DNA of 64,000 nt, taken from contig JAXRKN010000038.1 of the NCBI GenBank assembly GCA_038502055.1, positions 4,154,001-4,218,000 on the forward strand, read 5' to 3'. Below, in pieces: positions 48,555-60,375 of this stretch. The notes beneath the pieces are model-generated. The model ran no database searches, was not told the origin of the DNA, and was given only the letters and a program-made list of their open reading frames with translations. The first letter of the stretch is position 1. Each line of letters starts with the position of its first letter. The stretch is from Tanytarsus gracilentus (taxonomy: Eukaryota; Arthropoda; Insecta; Diptera; Chironomidae). A program made the position numbers and the translations under genes.

Positions 48555-49837
48555 GGCGAGAGTAAAACGATAACTAAAAAATTGAATCGATCAGCTTACT
48601 AGTTTTAAATAAAAAATTTGCAAACCATTTTTTCATTCATCAAGTTGCAGTTTGATTTGAGAGTGAGAGAATTGTCAAAAAATAACCTTGCTTTTGTTCA
48701 TGAAAATTGTGCGTTATGATATTGACTTTGTTTCGCACGTTCCATTCGAATGTGTGAAAATTATAGGAAAGGGCGCTCACTGATAACTGTTAAGAGATGA
48801 GATTTAAAAATTAAATAATGAATTTAATTCAAGAGTGTTAGTCACTAATATCCTATTATAGTCTCATTTAATTTCAAATAAAATCTGTTTAAGGCTGTCT
48901 TACAAAATTATAACTATTAAAAAATTATTAGAATGAGTTCTTAAAGTATTATAGGTTAAAAAGTCTTATTTGTTGAAAATCTGATTTTAAATATCAGAAT
49001 TATTCACATATCTCATAAATTTATTCACATAAAATAATTTTCGGACATCAGATAAAATTATAAGCATTGTGACCTCAACATTCAAAATTATCTCTGTACG
49101 AGATGTTACTCAATAATTTCTCTATGCATGTTGAACTTGAAAAAAAGATTATTGAAAATACTTAAAAATATGACCGCATGCTCAAAACCGAATCTAAACG
49201 GATTACGAACACTGCAAATTGATATTGATGATTTTTTTACTTCCATTTTAACATTTTTGCATATTTTTCGTGAGGGAATTATTTTCAACTTCATTAAACT
49301 ATTCGTGCCGTTTTTATTTAAATATTTAGGGTCATTGATTTGAATTTTTGTAGATCAAAATTCAATGTTTGCATTTCAAATTTACACCTTATAAAATATT
49401 TGGTGGTCAAATGTATCAAAATGCAAAATATTTTATCAAAATCCATTTTCTTAAATAATTTATCGAGAAATTCCACAAATTGATTGCACCGTCAACCGAC
49501 CACTTCACTAAATTATGATGGGTCTATCACCGATGTATTTAACTGGCTCATTAAAATGTGATATATCGTTAATTTTTTTAAAAAAGTGAGAAAGAAGCAA
49601 CCTTTTTTATTTTCTCGACGCCATAAATGCAGTGAAAAAATGTTTTACGATAAATTTTAATGCGTGTCAGTACAAATTGATGGTGTCGGTGGGAAAATTT
49701 TGTCAATGACCGCCTGATTAATTAAAGGGGCAATCGAATATCAACACACAACTCTGCATACACGCAAAGTTCATCAATAAAAAAGCATTTCGCTTCTCCA
49801 TAATTAAGGAAAATGTCACAGAAAAAATGGAACTCAC
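48555..49837. other. Intergenic, ELOVL-like gene upstream region
   Basis: AT-rich. No coding sequence supported. Confidence 0.4.
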
Positions 49838-49919
49838 CTTTCACTCGTCTAACACTTCCACTGTCGTACGCTTCCTTGTCCGGAATTTCCTCCTTAATTG
49901 CCTTCCCATCCAGTGCCAT
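49838..49919 (-). CDS. Isolated first coding exon, partner unknown
   Basis: ATG followed by 27 codons and a strong donor (GTGAAAG/GTGAGTT), ending in phase 1. It encodes a hydrophilic leader MALDGKAIKEEIPDKEAYDS followed by GSVRRVK, with high-quality non-repetitive codons unlike the surrounding DNA. Its downstream exons must lie at lower coordinates, so the ELOVL-like and secreted-protein genes would be nested in its intron. One phase-compatible partner is the R7BP-like gene, via an AG 11 bases before its first Met (40867), but that acceptor has a poor pyrimidine tract. The partner may also be elsewhere. Confidence 0.5.
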
Positions 49920-52900
49920 CTGTGCACGAGGTGAAAAGAGAGAAATGAAAATTTTAGTTTAATTATTTTTTCAACTCGAAAATTTTTCGTCACATGCGAA
50001 AGAGAAAATTTTAATCATTAATTCTAGATTAGAAGCAAGACTTTGCTGATGACGATGATGAATTGTGTTGAAGAGAGAGAAGAAGAATGGCATCATGTGC
50101 ATGCAATGACATTTTAATTCATCAACATCAAAATTAATCGGATATGAGCGGCATTCCGAAAATATTTCTTAATCGTAATGATTTTTTTGAGGTTCTCGCA
50201 CTAGTTTTTAATTTTTTGATGTACGAGCATTGAAGTGCGAGAAAGAAGAGGAAAAAGTGAAATAAAACAACAGACGGAAGCCAAATGCTCGCGAGAGACG
50301 ATTTGATTGAAAACATCTGGTTGAGGAATTTTTCAACAATTCGTTTCTGTTTTTCTCGTTCATAGTTCATTACACAATTTTGCCATTGAGCGAGTCAGAA
50401 TTCTGTTTATGATAATCTCTGTTGTCTGTCTGTCGGTTGGCGTTCTCATGACCACTTAAAATCTGAGATGAACCATCGAGTTATTAAAATTGCCCTTTTC
50501 TGCATGTTTTCTGTTATTTCTCTTGTCAAAACAATCCAACGGTAACCATAATATTCTCGAACACGATGTGAATAATGCGAATGAGTGAAATGGAAATTTC
50601 GTCAAAGACAGTTGTGCTCGATCCCATCATTTTCTATTCAATCCATCCACTTGCCATGAAATTCTCCGCAAAACATTAAGCAGAGAGAGAGAGGCATGCT
50701 CGATTAGATTTTTGTCTGTGGCAGCGCCGAAAGCAAAATGAAATTATTCTCGTCGAAAAATGAGTTGAGTACAAAAATTATTATTGATGATGAGAAAGAA
50801 GGCAGAAATTGGTTTGAAAGCACCTGGAGAAATTCACATAATGTCGGCTAGTTAAATAGCAAACTCATTTTGTGATTAACGGAATTGACACGCGAAAAAT
50901 TGAAAATTTATTCGCGATGCAATTTTGCCAATCATAAGTTTTTTGAGCATAATCGCTGCACAAATGTTTCCTTAATATAATTTCCTCGTGTTCCGACAGA
51001 AGCGATCGAGCAGCAAGCAGTCGAAGAGTGTGTGCATGGAGGCAATGGCATCAGCAGTGCTAACAAAAAGTTTTTCCGTATTTTAAATAATTTTTTTATA
51101 ACAGGGAAAAAATAATTCATGGCTGCTGATGGCTGCAACATGTGTTCACAATATGTTTCAATTTCTCCTCTAAGAAGAGAGACACAAAAATATTTGATGC
51201 CTGCATGATCTCAACTTTAATTCATGTTTGTTGCCAAATTTCTTCAACTTTGCAATTTTATGCAATTTTTGAAAGACTCACACGTCAATTTAATAGAAAA
51301 ATTGTTAGCACAAGTGTTTAAATGTCTTTTTTCAAACTGAAAAGACTTTCAGAAACATTCACTTGAATATAATGAAAAATAATCGCTTTTTATTTATTTT
51401 TTATTTGCTCAGGTGCGAAATCCAGATCTGGATGAATTACACTAAAAAAGTCACGACAATGATGATGAGACAATGCTTGGATGCGAGAGGAAATTATGAA
51501 ATAGGTACACACGAATGGAGCATGAAGAAGGCAGCAGTAAAGGTAAGCACACAACGTTCGAGCGTGGAAGGGAAAATGATGAATGGGGAAATTGTTTACG
51601 AAAGTTCTTAAACAAGAAAGAATTTCTACGGCATTTTGTTAGAACAGGTGCAAAACAGAAATTTGTATCCAATTTGATATTAAAAATTTCCTCTACCATG
51701 TGGCAATGAGAATTCGCTTGATGGAAGGTTGCGAGCAAAATTTTGAGGTAGAACGAAAAAGTTTCTAAATTTTCTTTTTCACTTTTTTACGCGTGTTTTA
51801 TTTTTTTGTGACCCGAAAATTTATCAGAAATGAGTCATGTGAGTGCAAACATTTGTTTAATTTCAATTCTCGGTTTAAAAATTCATTTCCCCTCCACACA
51901 AACATATTTCATCATCATCAGCAGCATCAGCAGCTCTACAACATCTCATCGACAGCTTGAACAATCTGCTATTCGTCAATTACATTTTAATGAATCGCAC
52001 TTAGAGCATTTTTGGCAGCATCGGCATTAATTCCATTTGGTTTCTTTCAATCGATTCGAGTAAAGAACTTTTTTTGTTGAGAATTTCCAGCATAAATCCG
52101 AGTGCTCATAATAGCCGGTAATGAAATTTACATTAAATTGTATTCATGTCCTGAAATATTTTTCCTCTTTTTTCTGTCCACATGTTTGCACATACAGACA
52201 CACGCAGAACCCAGATCGAGTTTAAACTTTTTTTTGATGTGGTCACATTCGGTCCATGTGCTTCCATTTCATCCCCAACAACGTGCCTTGCCGCAAAATT
52301 TTCTTCATGCTCTCCTCTCAGAACAATCCCATGTCAACGAAATGCAGGCTGACGCTCTGAGTATAATTAGCATTGCTATGCCAGAGAACATCAAGGTTAT
52401 TTCTTCACCCTTAATGGTCCTAACACATGACACCATCATCTCCACTGTCAATAGCTCTCTCTCTCACACAGAGAAGAGAGAAGTTCAACAACAGTGACAT
52501 TCTCATACGAAATATCTAAGAAGAATTTCCATGAGCAGTACTGCAACATCTTGAGCACGAATAATGAATGAAGAAAATGTGTGTGTGCTGGCTGTTGTTG
52601 TTTGTATCATAGCGAGCATGTATGAAAGACATCGGCTGTTGGTGTCATCAGCGAGAGGAAAATGAGAAGAGGGAAATAAAGTGAGGCACGGCACGGCACG
52701 GAAGGGTGAGAGGGAGTTTGAAAAGATTAAAAATCAAATTTGTGTGTCTGTGACACATTTTCATGATGCTTTCCGTGAAAATTTTCCTCTTCACATCAGT
52801 TTGCTGTGTTGTGGCTGTCAATGACATTTTAAATAGTCGTCGTTGAAAAAAAAAGATTTTGCTTTGAGCGGCTTCAAAAAACAGGAAGAAACTTGTGAGA

Positions 52901-55900
52901 GCAGCCAACAACAGCACTTGGAGTCTATCAAATTTCGACAATGAATTTGAGTGGAGGAGGAAAAAACGAGAATCGAGTGAAAAGTGTGGTTTTTCTCAAC
53001 AATTTTCATTTTTCACTCTTTTCTAGTTCGAAAATTTCCGTGTGAAGTGTGTGCGTTGGTTTTGGCAGTTTTTACATCATGCTGAAAAACTTAATTCTCT
53101 TTCCTCCGAAATTGATGTTAAACAAATAAAAGAAGAGAATTGATTCGAGTGATGGCCAACATATAGCAGCTCAACCAGCATGGATTAAAAAAATATTTCT
53201 TAGATTCTAAAATGCGGGTATTTACATCATCATCGCCAATGCCAGGCACTCGCATGTTTACGTGAAGAAATAAAGTGAAGGTGGAAGCAGACGCAAGCAG
53301 CACTTGTAGCCGCAATGCACGTCTGGATTCTATTTTTCTTCTCGCGCACACTTGAAAGTAATGAGAAGTTTTAAGTGTAATTTATTAAACATTTTTTTTT
53401 CTCTCTCTATGGCAAATAGTAAGCAAATTAAGACACTCGATGAGATTTCGTGAGTGGAAAAGGAACAGATAAAAAATTCACCAAAAAGAAATTTTTAATT
53501 CATAAACACACGAAACGAAGCTGCGCGAGTAAAAGGAAAAAATATTCTTGCTGATTTCTGATGTTGATCTTATGCAGACACGATGATGTTGTTGATGATG
53601 CGATAATTAAGCAAAACTTATTGCGTAAAATTCTTTCTCAACCTGCTTAAATTTCATCCAGCATTCATCATCATTTTTTTTCTTCAACAAATTCCTCCAC
53701 AACTCTAATTATCAACTCATCGAAATCACATGCGGGTCATCCCGCATCGAAAAAATTATTTCATAAATTAAATTGAAAAAAATAAACATTGTAAGCCGAT
53801 TAGAATTCAGAGCTGTGAAATTTGCCATCGCACAAATAAAATGAAGAATTTTCAATTTTCTTAGAGAAGTTTTCCCAGAAGACCACGCACAACTTGCAGA
53901 TGTTGAGGTTATGAGGGCGACACAGAACAAGGAAAGGAGAAGTATGTACGGAAAATTTCTAGATGACATCACTAAACATGATTAGAATCATCAATATTTG
54001 AGGAGTTCTCATGTGAGTTTAATTAAACTACACATCTGAAGGAGCATCACAGAGACTAAAATCATCAGATCATGACTGAGCAAACATCACAAATCTGTTC
54101 GAAATTTGTATTTACAATTTGTTGTCCATCATCCACACACAGCACTCGGCATGTGAAAATTTTGGAGAAGGCTTAAACATAAATATAGACGGAGAGAGAG
54201 AGAACAGCATTGAAACCATAAATTATGCATTGCAATATGTGTGAATGGTATTTTAGGGATATTGTTTTGATTGAAAATCAAATGTTATGTTGGTTATGCC
54301 TTTCGAAACATGTGTATGCTCAAATATTTAAGAAGGGTTGGGACACTTGCAACTCTTTCGAGTGGAGGTGGAATTAAATATTTAAAAATCAATTTTTTCT
54401 CATTCTAACTCTCATTTAATTGAGTGTCCCAACCCTCCTGAAAAACATATTTATTTTTACAGCATGATTCTACTTCCACTTGAAGTAACAGCATGGAAAT
54501 TTATTTGGAGATGAATATCATCTCGTTTTGGCAATGAAAAGCCAACAAACTAAATGAGCCGCCTCACCACCATCGCTCTTCCCTAAAACACAGCACTTAC
54601 CTTCCAAGTTTAATGACGATGGCAAGTAATTACTCGCCCGGTTTTATGAGGTTTTATTTTATTATGTCTCGTTATCATTCTCTACTCGTCTGCGCTGCGG
54701 CAACATCGTGGGAATTTTTTTCATTCACCACAGCTCTCACTACTTGTGTGTGTGTAGGGGAAGAATTTTTTTGAGTTGATCTCACTCTCACCGAATATTT
54801 CACTCTCATTTTTTTCACATAGCTCAACATTTATCGAGGTGCTATGATGAGTAAGTGTTAGTGGTAAAAAAATGTCCTTAAAGAAGAGAGAAAGAGAGGA
54901 AACAGATGCGAGCAAAAAAATGTTTCTTTTCAAATTACGGCAATAATTTTTTTTGTGTTCGAGGACAACAGCTGCAAGAAAAGAATTTCTTGCTGAATTG
55001 CTCTCTCTCTTTTTCTTTTGGCTGACTCTCTATCGTTTTATATAGATGAAATGTGTTCCAATGAGCCATGTGCAAGGAAAGGAATTTTCAATGTTGAGCC
55101 ACATTGAACATTGTGTGTTTTTTATAGCGCTCGAAAGGAATATTTGAAAGATGTTTTCGTGGCGGCAGATTGAGTGTTTGCCTTCTCCTCGCAAGTCGTC
55201 ACCGTCTATAAGGGTAAAAACAGAAGGGAAGTAAATTTTTTTCTTAGGTATCCGAGCAAAAAAAAAGGAAAGAAAAAAAGTAATTAAACTTATAATATGT
55301 TGCCGTTTTCAAAAACACATTGCGCCAGGTTGAAAAAGTTCCGACATGACTTAGATGTGAGAGAAGGAGAGTGTACAGGAAAGGGAAAATTTTCGTCTAT
55401 CCATCACATGCACACAAATATGAAGCACATAATAATTTCTTCTTTTTTTGGGGAAAATTTATTTCTACAAATCTGACAGAGAAAAAGCAAATTTTCTTTT
55501 CAAACTTGCCACATCCAGCAGAAGCAACAGCGGCAAGAAATAAGCAAAACTCACAAATGAAATATCAAAAATTGAATTTTGAAATAATTTCCCCCCAAGT
55601 ATGAAAAAAGAACACATCAGCAGCAGGAGCAGCAAATCTCAGATGAAATTTCCATTTCTTTTTCATCCACACACACACACAAATAGCTTTTGCGAAAAGC
55701 AAAAATGCTTGTTTTTGATTGTTTCTCTCTGTTTCTTATTGCATTTTTTGCTTCTCAGATTTTTTGCTGTTGCTTGCTGTCACTATACTTTTGCCTCTCT
55801 TCTGGTGCTTATGGACATGTTGTTTTTGATGTGTCTGAAACAGACGCAATATTAATATTTTTCATATTTTCCTCTCTTGCCAACAAGTCTTTATACTGCT

Positions 55901-56185
55901 CAGTAGCAGTAGAAATTTCAAAGGACGTTTTGGATATGCTGGAAGTCTTTTGGTCTTGATGTATGAAATTCAAAGATTAATTGACTTCAAAATATTTTTA
56001 AATTACAATTTTAATGCATTTACTTTGACTCTAACGTTACGAGGCATGAAAATTCCTTTCCTAAAGTTGTAGTTTGTCTATTTAAATATTTTTATAACGC
56101 TTTTAAATGGGCATTCCTCAAAAAAGCACTATTTTTAGATCGAAACTAGAAATGAGATTCAATTTTTATCTAAAACAGTTGAGAC
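49920..56185. other. Long gene-poor region with GA-rich tracts
   Basis: AT-rich with many GAGAGA, TCTCTC and CA/TG tracts, poly-A runs, and small CAG/CATCAT clusters. The many short open frames on both strands have no domain-like content. It is probably a large intron or regulatory DNA. It holds a small inverted repeat at 54335-54435. Confidence 0.4.
54335..54435. repeat. Short inverted repeat, possible mini-MITE
   Basis: GGGTTGGGACACT at 54335-54347 is perfectly inverted as AGTGTCCCAACCC at 54423-54435, enclosing about 75 bp. The arms are too long to expect by chance in AT-rich DNA. No clear target duplication. Confidence 0.5.
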
Positions 56186-56577
56186 TCATATGAAATTAAA
56201 ATTTCCGCAAATTTTGTCAACGTCAACATAATCCGACACGTATTTAATCGCAAAATCGTATCTACATTCAAACGATGACGATGAATAATTGCTAAAATTC
56301 CAAAACTGTACATACATGAGCACTTTTTTCTCGTGAAAATTGCAGAGCATGAAAATGGTTTTATGCATATGAAAAGCTGAACTAATCACTGCACTGTTCA
56401 AACACTCAAATAATCCGATTTCGACAAAATTTTCGCTTGGTTCAGCAATCCAAATTCTCTCTTGTATTTGCTTCGGCTGCAGCCGATGTGTTGTTTGAGA
56501 GGAGAATGTCAAAAAAATTTGTCCTTTGGCTGAATGTTGAATGCGAGTGAACGGAAGAGAAAAATAATTATTTCGTC
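56186..56577 (-). CDS. Terminal exon of an unidentified gene
   Basis: A strong acceptor (TATATATTTTTTTCTTCAACAG) is followed by 130 open codons and a stop, entering in phase 1. The peptide is compositionally protein-like: SLPFTRIQHSAKGQIFLTFS, then QIQERIWIAEPSENFVEIGL, then SDYVDVDKICGNF. A donor matching the consensus (CATATCG/GTGAGTTAAG) at 56914 leaves phase 1 in a frame reading CFTGSEKYIYVHI, which would join smoothly to GRNNYFSLPF. But that upstream block runs back into a (GA)n tract with no clear acceptor or start. I do not recognise the family. Confidence 0.4.
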
Positions 56578-56967
56578 CTGTTGAAGAAAAAAATATATAT
56601 ATATTTCCCATATTTATTCAATGTCAGAACATGAAATACTAAAATGAGTGAATGGTAATGACAACTCACTGAAATTTTAATTAAAACTTTCATTTTTTCC
56701 CTTCCTCCCACCATCCTTTTAACTCTTAGTACCTCCATTTATTTGCCACCACCGCATAGAGAGTATACAGTCGAGTCGAGCAGAAAAAATAATTTTTCTC
56801 GAGCGCAAAAAGCTTTTTTTTCATTAACTCTACTCACCAAACTTTTGTGTGTGCGTTTGATGTAGGATAAAAGTTTTGCAGCATCGAAATTCCATTAACA
56901 CCGCTTAACTCACCGATATGTACGTAAATATATTTTTCCGACCCCGTGAAGCATAATTTAAGCAGGT

Positions 56968-56972
56968 GATTT

Positions 56973-57006
<34 letters not shown>
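56968..57006. repeat. (CT)n microsatellite
   Basis: About 18-19 uninterrupted CT dinucleotides. Confidence 0.95.
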
Positions 57007-57008
<2 letters not shown>

Positions 57009-57916
57009 GCGAGCTATATGCGAAATGTCGACAGCAAATATTTCATCATGTTTTTTCACTCCAAAACAATTGTTGGCGGTAGAAAAAATAAATATATGAT
57101 TCGTTCGAGTTTCATCGCAGCACCGCTATTTTTATATGTCTCATGCCATGATGACGAGCGCTGATGATGGTGGACATGCAATTTATATTAAAAGCATTTT
57201 TTATGTTATTGAAAGCTCAACTACGAGTACAAAAAAATTTCTGCATACAGAATCATTTTTATTCTATGTGAACAAACGCGAATGTATGTTTGGGGATTGT
57301 GTTTAACATCAAAACATGATTTTCAATTTTTCCTCCACATATTTTATATTTGTACAATGACAATTGCATAAGTTTGTTTTACATTTTTTTGATGCTCAGT
57401 TTTAATTGGAAATTTTTAGCTACCGCTGCGGTTGACAAGTTGCTAAAATTCATTTATTCGGATTTTAAAATTTATAAAAAAAATAATTTCAGTCTAAAAT
57501 ATTTTGAGGAAATAAAATTTTTTTAAATACTTCAAGTGTTCATCAACATTAAATCTTTATACGTTTTACTGTTTTTGGGTTTTTACAACGTGAGAAATGT
57601 AATTAATTCAACACCATGGGTACCCACAAAACAAAATAGCTCAAATTGAGCTAAAATTGATATCAAAAACTGCTCTTATTTCTGTCAAAAATGAATTTGA
57701 GCACTTTTTTATATCAATTTGAGCACAAAAAGAGCTCAAAATTTAAAAATGGATTTTTTGAGTAAAAAAATCGAGCATTTTTAGACATCATTTTGATGTC
57801 TTTTTGATATCAAAATTTGAGCAATATAATTTTTGAACAAAATTTGAGAAAAATTAGAGAACTGGACAGCAACACCTTAAATATACGTTTTAGCCAAGTG
57901 AGAAATAATAAATATT

Positions 57917-57995
57917 TAGGCTTGGTGACGCAGTTACGCGTGCGCGAGGGTTAGCTGAGACTTTGGACAACGGTTCGAATCCTATCATCGGCGGT
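57917..57995 (+). ncRNA. tRNA-like / SINE-head sequence 1
   Basis: Contains an exact Pol III B box GGTTCGAATCC (57972-57982), with an A-box-like TGGTGACGCAGTTACG about 45 bp upstream and RNA-like GC content unlike its surroundings. The acceptor-stem ends do not pair well, so it is not a functional tRNA. It looks like the 5' head of a tRNA-derived SINE or a decayed tRNA. Confidence 0.5.
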
Positions 57996-58047
57996 AAGTA
58001 AAAATTAATTTTATCACTATATAAAAACTTTAAATTCGTTACAGAGC

Positions 58048-58634
58048 AAATAAAATATATTAAAAAAATTTTGAAAAAATTTCCCACTTCTGATATCACT
58101 AAATAAATAAATTCCGCACGGAAAAGTATTAAATAAAATAATTTTGAAAACCTGATATTTTGATATATTTTGTTTTAACACCCTTGATTAGTTGAAACTA
58201 ATTTTTAATATTTGCTCTTTCGTGATGTATTATTCATGTGTGTGTATGCAATACTTCAATGCAATGAAAATTAGAAGTTAAGAACAAAATAAAGAAGTGG
58301 GGGCAGTATATTTTTGATATTTAATTTTATAGATCTTATATATTATATTTTAATGTTGAATTTTTTAACATTTAACTGCCCCCACTTCTTTATTTTGTTC
58401 TTAACTTCTAATTTTCATTGCATTCAAGTATTGCATACACACACATGAATAATATATCACGAAAGAGCAAATATTAAAAATTAGTTTCAACTAATCAAGG
58501 GTGTTAAAACAAAATATATCAAAATATCAGGTTTTCAAAATTATTTTATTTAATACTTTTCCGTGCGGAATTTATTTATTTAGTGATATCAGAAGTGGGA
58601 AATTTTTTCAAAATTTTTTTAATATATTTTATTT
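58048..58634. repeat. Near-perfect long hairpin, 259-bp arms
   Basis: 58048-58306 and 58376-58634 are reverse complements over 259 bp with only a few substitutions (e.g. GATGTATT versus GATATATT, CTTCAATG versus CTTGAATG) and equal lengths. The spacer is 69 bp. The arm includes TTCCGTGCGGAA and GAAGTGGGGGCAG. Any transcript would form a long double-stranded RNA. The origin could be a foldback transposon or an inverted duplication. Confidence 0.93.
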
Positions 58635-58889
58635 AATTCTTTTTCGTGTTAAAATTTATTAGATTTTATGACATCAATATATGTTTATTGTATATTATTT
58701 TATTGTTAGTTAGTTTTACACTTATTTTTTTTCACTCTGAGATAATTTTCTTCGCAAAATAATTTTTTTTTGTTTATGTAAATAATAGCCGATCAGTGCT
58801 ATTAGTATTAAAAAATCCAGGTGTGAAATGAGTTAGTGAGGTCAGAATAAAATGGTTGCTTTGCGAATGCCATTAATTCAAAAGAGTAA

Positions 58890-58998
58890 TTGCTGGTGGT
58901 CTAGTGGGTCATGTGCACGTGTGTTAGAAGCGTGTGCATTCAGGAAGCTTACACGGTGTCTAAGAGTTGGTGAGTTCAATTCTCATCCTAGCACTTAG
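58890..58998 (+). ncRNA. tRNA-like / SINE-head sequence 2
   Basis: A-box-like TGGTCTAGTGGGTC (58897-58910), similar to the start of tRNA-Glu, and B-box-like GAGTTCAATTCTC (58972-58984). The boxes are about 60 bp apart, longer than in a normal tRNA, so this is at best tRNA-derived. Confidence 0.4.
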
Positions 58999-59689
58999 AT
59001 TTTTTTTGCTTGAAAATTTCTGATTTCACTTTCCATTACATTTCAGTAATGTAAATAATGTCGAAAGGAACGTAACCGAGAAATTAGTTTAGCATGAATT
59101 TGAAATTTTATTAACCGTTATTTTTTACACACCTGATATCGCAAGCGATATCAGCTGTGCGAATCTGACCGGACAGATCAGAAAGAGCGAGAGAGAGAAA
59201 TTAGATTGAGATAGAGAGTAGAAAAGAGAAGTGGGAAAAAGAACTAGTACGAGAGCAAAAAATGAGTAAAAAACTTAATTAAATTAAGTGTTCCTGAAAG
59301 CGGAATATGGAACATGAGCTCAAATTGAGCTCAAAAAAACATTAAAAATTGAGCTCAAAAAAACATCAAAAATTGAGCTCAAAAAAATGTCAAAAATTGA
59401 CATAATAAATTTTTTAAAATTTTCTTCTGAAATTTTTGAGCTCAAATTTTGATATCAAATTTAGCTCAAAAATATATCTAATTTTTGATATCAAATTAAG
59501 CTCAAATTGATATCATTTAGACATAAAATTGACATCAAATTTAGAGGTCAAAAAGATCTAAAATTGAGGTCAAAAAATAAAAAATTTTTGACCAGGCACT
59601 GACAAATTTGATATCAAATTTTGAGCTCAAGATTTGACACAAATATGAGCGATTTTTGAGCTCAAATTGGAGCTATTTTGTTTTGTGGG

Positions 59690-60267
59690 GTGGAAAACTT
59701 GAGAATTTGCTAGGTGTAAAATTTCATTAAAATAAAAAGCTAAATTTTATAAACTAATCTCTCACCTGGTATACATCCCTTGTTTATAAGTTCAGCAATA
59801 ATATTTCCCAAACTCGTTTCTGTTTGTTTAACAAATTTTTCTTGCTCAGGATGAATCATCAGAAATAAAATCTCTCACAGACATCATGAAACTTTATTTT
59901 CTGTGAGTTAAACAGTGAGAGAGAGAAAAACTTTATTTATTTCTTCTTAATGATTCGTTTAGTGCTAAAATAAAAAGCTCCTGCCAAGTATATATTAATT
60001 TTTAGTATGTTCCAAACAACATAAAAACTTTTTACAGTTGTTTGAAGGAAAACCTCATTTATGTAGCTCGAAAATGTAGCAATTCAAATTCACGAGGTGC
60101 AAATTTTCCCACGGCATTTATGGCAGGAAATTTTAATGGAACTCTATTCAATTTAGATTGAGGCATTTTTGAATTTATAACTCAATCAAAAGAAGAAATA
60201 TTAATAGAGCCAAACTAGAGAATCTTCGCCTTTAAATCACGAAAATTATTGTCAAGAAGCAATAAAA
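59690..60267. other. Spacer, no gene seen
   Basis: AT-rich, between the composite element and the small frame at 60268. Nothing supported. Confidence 0.4.
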
Positions 60268-60375
60268 TCAAGCTTTAGCAAAATTTATTGGCATTTTGGG
60301 AACATTCTCAGCTGCCTTCTTCAAGAGCTCCTTGGAGAGGGGTGCGATGTTCGATAAAAAGAGAAAGTTTGCCAT
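60268..60375 (-). CDS. Candidate 35-residue micropeptide
   Basis: ATG in good context (AAGAAGATGGCA) directly after a possible acceptor (TTTATAATAG), then 35 codons to TGA. The peptide has a short hydrophobic start (MANFLFLSNIAPL) and a basic amphipathic part (SKELLKKAAENVPKMP), like small mitochondrial or membrane peptides. The codons are less AT-driven than the surrounding DNA. No family recognised. It could equally be the end of an unseen gene or chance. Confidence 0.3.
   Translation of the reverse strand: MANFLFLSNIAPLSKELLKKAAENVPKMPINFAKA

Larger units (their letters stand above)
57623..59689. mobile_element. Composite inverted-repeat element with GAGCTC/GATATC-rich ends
   Basis: The outer ends are CCCACAAAACAAAATAGCTC (57623-57642) and its inverse (59670-59689), with AATTGAGCT following on both sides. 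The first and last 250-380 bp are filled with short motifs GAGCTCAAAATTTGA, TGATATCAAA and GACATCAAA in both orientations. No target duplication is evident at the edges. The centre contains two tRNA-like segments (57917-57995, 58890-58998) and the long hairpin (58048-58634). No protein is encoded; a frame at 57890-58099 is a shadow. The outer element was probably a landing pad for later insertions, or the whole is one complex non-autonomous transposon. Confidence 0.75.

Noticed and set aside
57601..57622. Possible target duplication GGGTACC / GGGTGGA around the composite element
   Set aside because: Only partly matching and boundary-dependent; not strong enough to claim.
57890..58099. 69-codon minus-strand frame opposite the first tRNA-like sequence
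   Set aside because: Antisense shadow of repeat DNA, no protein features.
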